A stretch of DNA of 64,000 nt. Origin: Halichoerus grypus (Eukaryota; Chordata; Mammalia; Carnivora; Phocidae). This document shows positions 55,691 through 64,000 of the stretch, one piece after another. The notes below the pieces were generated by a model. That model did no database searches. It was not told the DNA's origin and worked only from the letters and a program-made list of their open reading frames with translations. The DNA lies in assembly GCF_964656455.1 (NCBI RefSeq), contig NC_135721.1, positions 79,836,754 to 79,900,753 of the forward strand, written 5' to 3'. A program made the position numbers and the translations under genes. How positions within the stretch are numbered: the stretch's first letter is position 1; each line of letters starts with the position of its first letter.

Positions 55691-58600
55691 AACAGGAGAG
55701 AGAGGGATGAGTCAGTGACTTCTAGCCAGAAGGCCGGGGAAAGCTTCCTGGCTTTCAGGAGGGCCATGATCTTCTACTTCCTTCCTCAGTCACTGCTGCT
55801 AGTCACTGACCGTGGCCTCTGTCTGGGGGCACAGTGCTCTCTTTCCAATGACTTTCCCATGGAGTTGACCCCGAGCGATAACTGATCCATATCATCTGGT
55901 GCTGAATGTTCACAAGGCCTCAGAAACAGAAAAGTCATGGATGGACATGATGGGTGGTATTTGATGGTTGTTTCAAGCACAGAAATGGATTTAAGCATGA
56001 AGGGGTTAACTTAAATACTACAGATCATCTTAAAATTCTTCCAAGATTTTCCTTCCACTCTGTAATCTGTGGGTACCAAAAGATGACTTCAAAAGTTGTA
56101 TCCAGTCCCTCCTTCAGAAACATTAGACCCAAATCCTTGGATGGGAAGACCTCCAATGATGCCCACCGGCTGTACCTTCTGAAGATTGTAACTTTCATGA
56201 TTTCCATATTCTGGGGTCTTTCTCATGCCTTGGGGTCTTCTCTGTGCCCTGAGGTCCTCCTCGTGCCCCGGGTGCCTCTACTGTTTCCAACCTGGGAGAC
56301 AGGGAAGGGATCCATCCAGCCTGGAGTACCCTGCAGCTATACAACATATGTCTTTCCCAGGTCTTCTTGGAGGAGGGCCCTCTTCCATCCACAACAGATC
56401 TGTCCCCAAGCAGAACAGATCCCTGATCAGCCCAAATGGCTCCAGATGCTGGAAGAGTCCCTAGTGTTGTCCACGGCTCTGAGTGAATCCCTGGATCAGA
56501 ACTCCCCCATCTCAGGCCCATCCTCTGTGTACCCTTGTCCTGGCACAGGTGCCAGGAAGCCCTCCAGTCTTTCACTGTGGGCTCCAGGGCCGAGGCACAG
56601 GGGTATACCTCTGGACTGGGCACTGCTAGTAGAAGTGGGCCGCTCTCCAGGAGGCTGGAGCTGCTCTGTACCAGCAGCCGGGCCACAGGGCAGCCCCTGC
56701 AGGAAGCCATAGGACCAGGAAGATGGGCAGGGAGAGCCTCTGGGAGAGAGGCTGGAGGCTGCACACTCTGGCAGAAGCCCTGGGCCCAGAGAAGAGCTCT
56801 GGCTCAGGATCCAATTTATAGAAAGAGTCCCCACCCTGTCAGCCCTTGAGTCTCTCTGGAGGCCTCAACCCAAAAGTGGGCCAAGCAGGGCCGATGAGCA
56901 AGGCCTGCCTGCAGCAGGGCTGAGAAGCCCAATCCCCAAGGGTAGAACCAGCAGAGCGCCAGCCTCCCAGGGATCTCCACAGCAATCAAAGCACATGAGC
57001 CAGGTGTGGGGCCTCTTTGTATCCCACATGCTGGGACGCCTGGGAATAAATCTCCCATGCTCCTAGGAGACAATCACCCCTGCCGCTACCTCAGGGGCCA
57101 GGAGCCCCATCAGTCATAGTCTTCTCTCTTGTGCCCATGCTTCCAAGGGCACAAGAATTCCAGAGGAGCTCGGCACTGTGAAAACACACAAGCGCTGTGG
57201 TTTGGGTCTCCACGGGCAGCAGGGCTGGGAGCTCCGCCTTTTTCAGAGGAAAATTCATTAACAGAAACAACCTGGAGAATACTGCAAATTACTTAAAAAA
57301 ATCCTTCCACTGTAATTAGAGATGGGCACATCTGTGATGGGGTTACCCAGAAATAGATGTGAAGCCAACTGCTGTGTTTTCAAAGTTGGGGAAATCTGTT
57401 CAGTTGCGGTCCCGGCGGGGGTGGGGGGGTGGCTTGGCACAAGGGCACAAGGCCCCACTCGGGCTGGCTTGGAGCACACCACACGGGTTCATGGGAACAG
57501 CTACCATTTTTGGCTCTTCTGCTAGGAATGGCAACTGTGGATGTTTTGCACTTTACTATAAGGTAGGAGAAATTCTACTGGGAATACAAAAGGAAAAACC
57601 ATTAACAGGTGGTTTTTTCAGACTAGTGCTTTTTTTTGTTTATGCTTTGTTTGAGAGGGGAGAAGTGAAAACCACACATAACACGTGGAAGGACGATGTA
57701 CAGTATTTCTCCACCGGGGTTTGAGGTGGACGATTACTGCCATCCCCATGAACACGTGCTCGCTTCATCCGGCAATGTCCATTTCACTTCCCATGTGGGA
57801 GCACAGCATGGACAGCCCCGGGCCACGGGCAGTCAGCGCCCCGCCCTGAGCATGGCCGCTCCAGGCTGGCGTCGGCTGTGCATTTCTGCTGCCCGAGTGA
57901 AGTGCACATCTCTGCTGCTTTCCTTCTGGAAGCAGGGCTTCTTCCTTCCACAGTGCCTTTCATCAGGAGGGACCCTCTGGGTGTCCCCTGGACTCAACTC
58001 TTCCTTGCTGATGTAGGAGAACTGTTAGCAGAGAGTGAACCCTGAGTGAAAACAAAATGCCTGCTAAGTGTCTAACAGGCTGGGAATGTTGAGAGCAGGC
58101 CCAGCGCTGGTTTTCCTTAGCAACACGCTTAAGAGGGCAAGATGGTGAGCAATATCGCTCTCCATGTAGACTCCTCCCAGCCTGACTCTATTGTCATGAG
58201 CCCTCCTGACACTAGCCCTATCTGTTTTGCAAACTAGACAGAGGGAATTTTTTGGTAAAAAACCAGAAATGTTTACAAAACTATGATTGCCCTCCCCTTT
58301 CCAAGTCCATCCCCTGTTTAAGGCCTGGAGGATCTAGTCTTCCAGGAAGCATGGCCAAGTGAGAGGGTGGGCTTGCACCCCCACTTCTGCCTCCCGATGA
58401 GACCCAGCTACACCTCCTAACCAGGCTGCAAGGTGGAAGGGAGCAGACCAAGACCTAAGGGATCTGCAAACAGACATGGACACAAACCACAGAGCAACCA
58501 TTTCACTTTGTGCCCGGGACCCTGCTGGTCTCAAGGGGACTTGAGCTGTGCTGGCTGAGAGCACGGTAACAGCGGCTCTGACTGAGGCCTCTTCTGCACT

Positions 58601-58900
58601 CCCAAGCTTGGGCATAATATTCCTCCGGACCAGGTGAGACAGGTGGTGACGAGGCCTGAGCACCACCGATCTGAGGTCTCTGAGGAATCTGATGTGCACA
58701 GCTCTGAGAGGCCTCTGGGCTCCTGCTGAGCACAGGAAGTGAGCTGGTGGGCATGCCTCCAGGGCACTGGGCAAGTGGACTGGGCAGCCAACGCTGGTTT
58801 TGGTACTGTTCCTCAAGGGACAGGAGAGGTCGTCCTGGCCCTGAATACACCATCCTGTGTGGCAGGCCTCAGCCCAACTCTGCCTCGCACACTCTCATCA
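55691..58900. other. Intronic sequence, nothing recognised
   Basis: Moderately GC-rich at 56,200-56,900. Frames open on either strand there overlap each other and have no splice context or family match. Confidence 0.5.
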
Positions 58901-58914
58901 GAAGACTGGTTTTA

Positions 58915-59103
58915 GGGCGCCTGGGTGGCTCAGTCAGTTAAGCATCTGTCTTCGGCTCAGGTCATGATCCCAGGGTCCTGGGATCGAGCCCCACATTGGG
59001 CTCCCTGCAGGGAGCCTGCTTCTCCCTCTCCCTCTGCCGCTCCCCCTGCTTGTATGCACTCTCTCTCTATCAAATAAATAAATAAAATCTTAAAAAAAAA
59101 AAG
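58915..59103 (+). mobile_element. Young Can-SINE, antisense to SH3RF3
   Basis: A perfect 14 bp TSD, gaagactggtttta, lies at 58,901-58,914 and 59,104-59,117. Head, A box (tggctcagtcag), B-box region (gggatcgagcccc), CT-rich body, AAATAAATAAATAAAATC and a short A-tail are all present. It is about 1.1 kb inside the intron from the exon at 60,186. Confidence 0.95.
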
Positions 59104-59117
59104 GAAGACTGGTTTTA

Positions 59118-60150
59118 TATAGAAAGGTTTTCAAAGATCCACATCATGTGGTAGAGCCAAGAGGGAAGGAGAATACGTTGTTCATACAGCAAGGCAATGA
59201 AGAGAGTAACTCCCAGCTGGAGATGTGGGTCCACACTGTCCAGGACAGCAATGGGCAGTGCAGTGGCCCGTGAGCCCTGCAGATGTCTCCCTGGGTTTTA
59301 AAGACTGAATGTGAAAAATGGCAAAACACCTCATCAACATTTTTCTTATACAGATTACATGTTGAAATGGTAATATTTTTAGATACTGGGTTTAATAGAT
59401 TATACAATTAAAATGAATTTCACCTTTTAATTTTATTTTTAAAATTATTTTAACTTGTTAAAAATGTGGCTACTAGAAGATTTTAAATTAGGTAGCTTGA
59501 ATTATAGTTTTATTGGGCAGCACTGATTTAGAAATCTGGACTCTAATCCTGGCTAATCCAGTGTGTAGCTGGGTAGTAACAGAGCCAAGCTCACTGGACT
59601 GATTTCTTTTGTGAAATAAGCCCAATTTCCTTCACAAGTTAAAAGAATAGCTGAAAATGCTGTCTATACCAACCATCAGACCAGCATCCCCCTCTTGTTT
59701 CTCCTCAGAAAACAGGCCTGTCCCACGTGGTTGGACAGGTTGTAGATTGCACAAGGATGACACATTGAAGGGAAGGGAAGCTGTTCACACTGTACATAAA
59801 TAGATTTATGTATTTATTATTATTATATCCTGGTACCTGGCAATAAGTATCTTGTTCCAACAAAATGAGTATATTACAGTGATTTTCCAACAGACAGAAT
59901 TAGAGCATTCTGAGGAAGCGATACTTTTTTTCCGATTTGCATAAAAGCTATAGCTGGGCTCAAGTCAGCCCTACCAGAACCTGAAGACTGCCTGAATTCC
60001 ACTCCAAGGACAGCTGCTTTGCTGGTTTGGCCTCCATCTCTGTCATAGGCCCGAAGCATCTGAGGGCAGGAACCTGGTGCCCTAATTCAAGCCTTAGTTT
60101 TACAAAATGTCATTGGTGTCTGGTGCCAAAGGATTAAATAACCAGCTGGG
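59118..60150. other. Intronic sequence, one possible DNA-transposon piece
   Basis: At about 59,440-59,530 the text tgtggctactagaagattttaaatt..ttttattgggcagcactgattta resembles a common hAT-type relic; the family is not certain. Nothing else was recognised. Confidence 0.45.
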
Positions 60151-60179
60151 CCACAGCCAGGACTCGCCCAGGATGGGCC

Positions 60180-60185
60180 ACTTAC
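60180..60185 (-). other. Splice donor GTAAGT
   Basis: The minus strand reads AAAAG|GTAAGTGG, a full consensus donor in phase 0. Confidence 0.85.
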
Positions 60186-60520
60186 CTTTTCATTTTTCTT
60201 GTCATCTGGTTTGCATCCGGTGTTGGTGGGGCTGGACGATGACAGGCCACTGGCAGGCCCCCCTCCGGCCTCCCCGTTGAGGTTGGCAGCACTGACGTTG
60301 GGAGGTGTGACGGCAGACGCTGCGGATGTGAGCGGGATGGCTGGTCGGGGGCACGGGGCCCCGATGACCGTCTGCACGGGAGGCTGGTGCACGTGCTGTG
60401 GGGACACCACCGAGTGGGGCCTGAGGCTGGCGGCGGGCAGGCGGGATGGGGAGTTCTGGGTGCGCAGGGGCGACACGGTGGCCGTTGGTCGGTCCTGGGC
60501 CTGGGCTGAGGAGTGGGCAG
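60186..60520 (-). CDS. SH3RF3: SH3RF3 (POSH2) internal exon, Ser/Pro-rich linker
   Basis: On the minus strand an acceptor with a long pyrimidine tract (ctctctccaacctcatgctccag) opens a 335 bp exon. It reads AHSSAQAQDRPTATVSPL, then QNSPSRLPAASLRPHSVV, VHQPPVQTVIGAPCPRPAIP, NVSAANLNGEAGG and KPDDKKNEK, and ends at a consensus donor, AAAAG|gtaagt. From memory this is the Pro/Ser/Ala-rich linker of SH3RF3 between SH3 domains 3 and 4. It ends in phase 0 and leads straight into KEKKSGLL of the exon at 128-462. If the acceptor is at 60,521 the exon starts with two bases of a split codon; a second AG, 15 bases further in (before CCCAGGCCC), is an alternative. The segment is CpG-rich compared with flanking intron and is free of stops. 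SH3RF1 is the main alternative identity. Confidence 0.85.
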
Positions 60521-60555
60521 CTGGAGCATGAGGTTGGAGAGAGAGTAGGGTTTCA
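60521..60555 (-). other. Splice acceptor and polypyrimidine tract
   Basis: The minus strand reads ccctactctctctccaacctcatgctccag directly before the exon. A downstream cag at about 60,506-60,508 could serve as an alternative acceptor. Confidence 0.65.
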
Positions 60556-62179
60556 AGGTTAGTTTGCCACGGCAATGCAATCGCCACGGACTCGTTCCTC
60601 GGGCTCACAGCCTCTCTGCGGTCTCTCCACACCTGGCCACGCTCCACAGGGAGAGAGACCAAGGCCAGGCAACCAGGAAAACACATCCCATCTCCCCAAA
60701 GCCCTGCCACGGCACAAAACAGCCCACCCTCAGGGGGAGCGAAAACATCTTTTCCAAGGTTGCCACGAGCGTGGGCATGTTCCCAGCTTCCCATGAAGCC
60801 TTCTAACTGGTTTCCTCTGCTAAGATGAACTAATACACTCACAAGTTCTCTTGCAACGCCCTTGTGAAAACGTTCATAAAAGTAAGGCCTGTGACAATCC
60901 TGAAGAAGCCCCAAGATGCCCCAGAACTATTAGACACCACTCCCTGTAAGGTGATCACTGCCAACAGCCTGGCCCTGGTTGGTCTCGACCCCAGAGCTAT
61001 AACCCGGAACTCTGTTCACACTTGGTATTTGAGCCGGCTGAGCTCGGGCCGAGCTCGTGCGGCAGCTTTAGCTGGTGACAGTCACAGGAGGAAGGCAGCT
61101 GCAGCCTTGGGGCGAGCCATCACCCCTCTCACCGCGATCTGCCGGTGGCTGTCGCCTTGCCTACACCCCGAAACAACAGTTTCTGTATTTACAGAACAGG
61201 AACATCACAATGACGAATCTGCCCCTACTGCCAGCAAAAATGCCTCCTAAGGATGGTAAGGGTCTGAAGGCCTGACATTTGTAAAAATCCACCATTTGAA
61301 AACATAAAGTCCCTTCTAAACATAGCACCGAATTAAAATGAATCTTGCTGCAGCTTGTGTTAGTGATTTTGAAGAACTGTCTCCTTACCAATCAGAGAAG
61401 AAACATACAGGGGGACAGAGTGAGGCACACGGGAGGAACGGTGATTTGTGGCCTGGGCTGGTGACCCAAAGGGAGACACAGGTTGTGGCAGCCCACATCA
61501 CTTCATACCATTTGTCCCATGCAACATTGGGCAACTCAGATTACAGCATTTTTGCACTGTCACCTCACACTGTCCTTACTTTCTACCACCAGAATTCGTG
61601 GCATTCGTGGCTTTGCAATATGAAAAAAATACACGTGATAAAGCAAAACAGTATTCTCAGCCCCCAAATATGCCTTGAATAGATAATCTACTCATAAATC
61701 CTCACAGCATTTCCCTGGCATGTGAAGTAACTCGGCGCAACCAACCAGAGCCCCGTCACATGCAAGGCAGGCCTCTTCCCTCTGACAGCATTGCGTGGGA
61801 AGAGCCGTGAGAGCTAGTTGTGTGATCCCGGGATCTCCGGGACGCAGGGACTGTCGCTGCCGCCTCTGTTTCTAGGAGGTGAAATAAATAAAGACTGATT
61901 TATGGTTTTAAAAGTATTCAGGGTTTGGGGTGGGTTTGAATCCTCACTCAATGTGGCCCCACATTTCAAAAGACCAGGTTAGGCAACTATGCAGATCGAT
62001 GAAGCCACTGGGCTCACTCAGTCAGCCCGAGGTAACCCGTGACTTGGACAGTGCTCCTGGGACCATCTGTCTGCCTCTCCCCAGCTGTCTGAACTCTCTT
62101 TCACCCCAGCCCCCCGGCCCTGGAATGAGAAGTCGTGGCTGGGCCAGGCAAGAGCAATCACTTGGGCTCGAGAGCCTGC

Positions 62180-62775
62180 AGGGGCTGCTCCAGATTCTTC
62201 CGCCGAGTCCCACACCACTCCCCTCCACTTCTGGCTGGCTTCCACATGCCTGCCACATCACCCTGCCAAACCCAATGCAAAAGAGGAGAGGGTGTTCCAG
62301 AAAGTTCTAAGCCTGCCTGCCAGGCAATCTCTTTGACATCCTCCCTTGTTCCTTCCCTCAGCCACTCCAGCCTCCTGGCTGTTCCCCCAACACAGGCTCT
62401 CTCTCACCTCAGAGACTGTGGCACAGAACGCTCTTCCTCAGAGTCACACGTCCCCTCACCTGCTTCCGTCACCACAGACACTGCCCTCCCAGAGAGCCCT
62501 GTTGTTGCCAACCCACCGAACAGTGCAGGCTGCTGCTCTGCAATCCCAGCCCCTCTTGCCCTGCTTCCGTTTCCCTTTCCTCCCACGGCACTATCTGCTC
62601 TTAACAGTCTGTATGATATGCCTCTTCATTGTGTGTTGACTCCGCCCGCTACAAGCTGAGCTCCACGAGGGAGCGACACTTGCTGTGTAGTTCATGAATA
62701 TATTCCAAACAGCTGGACTGGTGCGCAGCATGCACCAGGTGCTTGATAAATTTCTTGAATGAATGAACAAGTCTT
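62180..62775 (+). mobile_element. L2 LINE 3' end
   Basis: CT-rich L2-type body (cctcccttgttccttccctcag, ctgcttccgtcaccacag) ends with caagctgagctccacgagggagcgacac, caccaggtgcttgataaatttcttgaatgaatgaac, the standard L2 tail. Confidence 0.8.
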
Positions 62776-63615
62776 TGAGGAAAGAGAACCTCAATTAAAA
62801 TATCTCTTCAGATTTTACAGAATTGAACCACTGGAGAAGATAAAAATCCTCTATGAGAAAGAGGAGCATGACTCATTACACTAGCTGGTAGAAGAATGTG
62901 GGATTCTACTGATCCTCAGTAGGATTTATCCTCAGGTTCACTCACCCTGTGCCACCCAACCTCGGACTGACCTAGACTGCTATCGCTCTAGTCATTCTAC
63001 TGGTTAGCAATGCCAAAGCAACCTGCCTGACAGAGGCAGGCAGTCTGAGAAAATGCTCTTACTCCATAGTCTCTGTTCCCCTTTGCCTCTCCTCTGTAAA
63101 CCTTTGGCATGCTCCAGCAACTCTGGAGTACCTAAATCCCATTGGACGTCACTCAGTTCACTGCTGTGTCATCCCACATGTGCTTTATAAAGAGTAGTTG
63201 AATGAATAAATGACTTACCTTACCATTAACATTGCCCTTTTCTTATTCTCAGGTTTATCACTTCCCATTTCATGGATGAAATGGAACATTGGCAACCCCC
63301 CTTGGGGTTGGCTTTAGCCCCTCAACTCATCCACATTCAGACCCACCCTGCCCTCCAGTCTCAAGGATACAAGGTCCCAAGAGGTCTACTCTGTCACACT
63401 CATCTTGATCCTTTCCCCTGGCTCATCCCCTTCTTGCCTGTATTAAATTTCTCTATTAATTTTCCTCCCGTAATTTACTAAGCAAGTTATAGCTCCCATT
63501 TCAAAAACAGTCTTCTTTCTGGCCAGTACCTCCTTTTTCTGTTTTTCTTTATACCTAGTATTCTTGAAATAGTGTCTGCATTGGTTCTTTCTTACTTTTC
63601 ATTCAGTTCTTTGCA
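62776..63615. other. Intronic sequence, nothing certain
   Basis: An L2-like ending occurs near 63,180-63,215 (ataaagagtagttgaatgaataaatgac). The rest was not recognised. Confidence 0.45.
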
Positions 63616-63631
63616 TGATCTGTATTTGCTT

Positions 63632-63838
63632 TTTTTTTTTTTTTTTTTAAGATTTTTTATTTATTTATTTGAAGAGAGAGACACAGCGAGAGAGGGAACA
63701 CAAGCAGGGGGAGTGGCAGAGGGAGAAGCAGGCTTCCCGCCGAGCAGGGAGCCCGATGCGGGGCTCGATCCCAGGACCCTGGGATCAGGACCTGAGCCGA
63801 AGGCAGACGCTTAACGACTGAGCCACCCAGGCGCCCCC
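63632..63838 (-). mobile_element. Young Can-SINE, sense to SH3RF3
   Basis: A perfect 15 bp TSD, gatctgtatttgctt, lies at 63,617-63,631 and 63,839-63,853. It is minus-oriented: T-run, aagattttttatttatttatttg, GA-rich body, and the complement of ggggcgcctgggtggctcag at the right end. Confidence 0.95.
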
Positions 63839-64000
63839 GATCTGTATTTGCTTTAATGGCAGTTTTCATCTCTGCTCTGTGTTCCAGATACATTCCCTGT
63901 ACAGCTTTCTAGTATCACTAATTTCCATCTTCAACTGTGTCCAGGCTAGAGTTCATGTTACCTATAGAGATTTTGTATTTAAATAAATATATTTTCCCCT

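Larger units (their letters stand above)
463..60185 (-). other. SH3RF3: Large SH3RF3 intron (59.7 kb)
   Basis: This interval lies between the donor GTAAGT at 60,185 and the acceptor at 463. Both edges are phase 0, so splicing would join KNEK to KEKKSG directly. About half of the intron is recognisable transposon sequence, with two near-full-length L1s and one ERV. That the two exons are consecutive is inferred from matching phase and from remembered protein order. A skipped or alternative exon inside the intron cannot be excluded by eye. Confidence 0.75.
60521..64000 (-). other. SH3RF3: Upstream SH3RF3 intron (partial)
   Basis: Sequence upstream of the 60,186-60,520 exon in gene orientation. 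It contains an L2 end (62,180-62,775) and a SINE (63,632). The previous exon is not in the window, or I cannot see it. Confidence 0.6.

Noticed and set aside
56195..56764. Overlapping long frames on both strands
   Set aside because: Frames on both strands overlap in a moderately GC-rich region, with no splice signals and no family resemblance.
60521..60914. Extension of the minus-strand open frame upstream of the 60 kb exon
   Set aside because: The frame stays open past the splice acceptor by chance. The polypyrimidine tract and the AG mark the exon edge, and the extra peptide does not resemble the linker.
1..64000. Novel system such as CRISPR, defence island, phage or biosynthetic cluster
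   Set aside because: The sequence is mammalian intron plus retroelements. No regularly spaced repeats, operons or prokaryotic signals exist, and I will not stretch the evidence to claim one.

Overview
The window is eukaryotic, mammalian and almost entirely intronic. The short interspersed elements (tRNA-derived Can-SINEs opening with ggcgcctgggtggctcag and ending in AAATAAATAAAATC plus poly(A)), together with the carnivore-type L1 3' ends, point to a caniform carnivore. The SINE subtype looks arctoid (bear, seal or mustelid type) rather than canid or felid. No bacterial, CRISPR or operon-like features are present.

Two short segments are recognised as genuine host coding sequence, both on the minus strand: 60,186-60,520 and 128-462. 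Each has a canonical splice acceptor and donor. The reading phases join without a break (..KNEK | KEKKSGLLKLL..), and the peptides resemble the linker between the third and fourth SH3 domains of SH3RF3 (POSH2, a RING/SH3 E3 ubiquitin ligase scaffold). I therefore read the whole window as part of SH3RF3, transcribed right to left, with a 59.7 kb intron filling 463-60,185.

The intron is a stack of transposons. From the left: Can-SINEs (1.8 kb and a composite one at 3.45-3.77 kb), an L1 3' fragment (7.6 kb), an old MaLR provirus (11.0-13.0 kb), an old LTR (14.8-15.3 kb), a MER20-like DNA transposon split by a SINE (17.4-17.8 kb), a twin-primed L1 (21.2 kb), a SINE (23.0 kb), and an old minus-strand L1 split by a younger L1 fragment (23.85-25.15 kb). 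Then follow an L2 end (25.4-26.0 kb) and an old plus-strand L1 (26.1-37.0 kb). The latter is split by a roughly 7 kb near-full-length L1 (here L1-A, 27.2-34.3 kb) and again by a small inverted L1 piece (36.0-36.26 kb). A class III (ERV-L-like) endogenous retrovirus spans 38.27-50.87 kb. Its interior holds an L1 fragment and a SINE, and its 3' LTR holds a 6.3 kb full-length L1 on the minus strand (here L1-B, 44.5-50.8 kb), itself hit by a SINE. Beyond 50.87 kb the intron is mostly unrecognised sequence with MIR, L2 and SINE pieces.

None of the retroelement genes is intact. I found no previously undescribed system. The notable content is the nested, datable insertion record (perfect target-site duplications, two twin-priming inversions), the preserved DD35E spacing in a dead ERV integrase, a CpG-rich L1 promoter lying in sense orientation inside the host intron, and a large inverted L1 pair.
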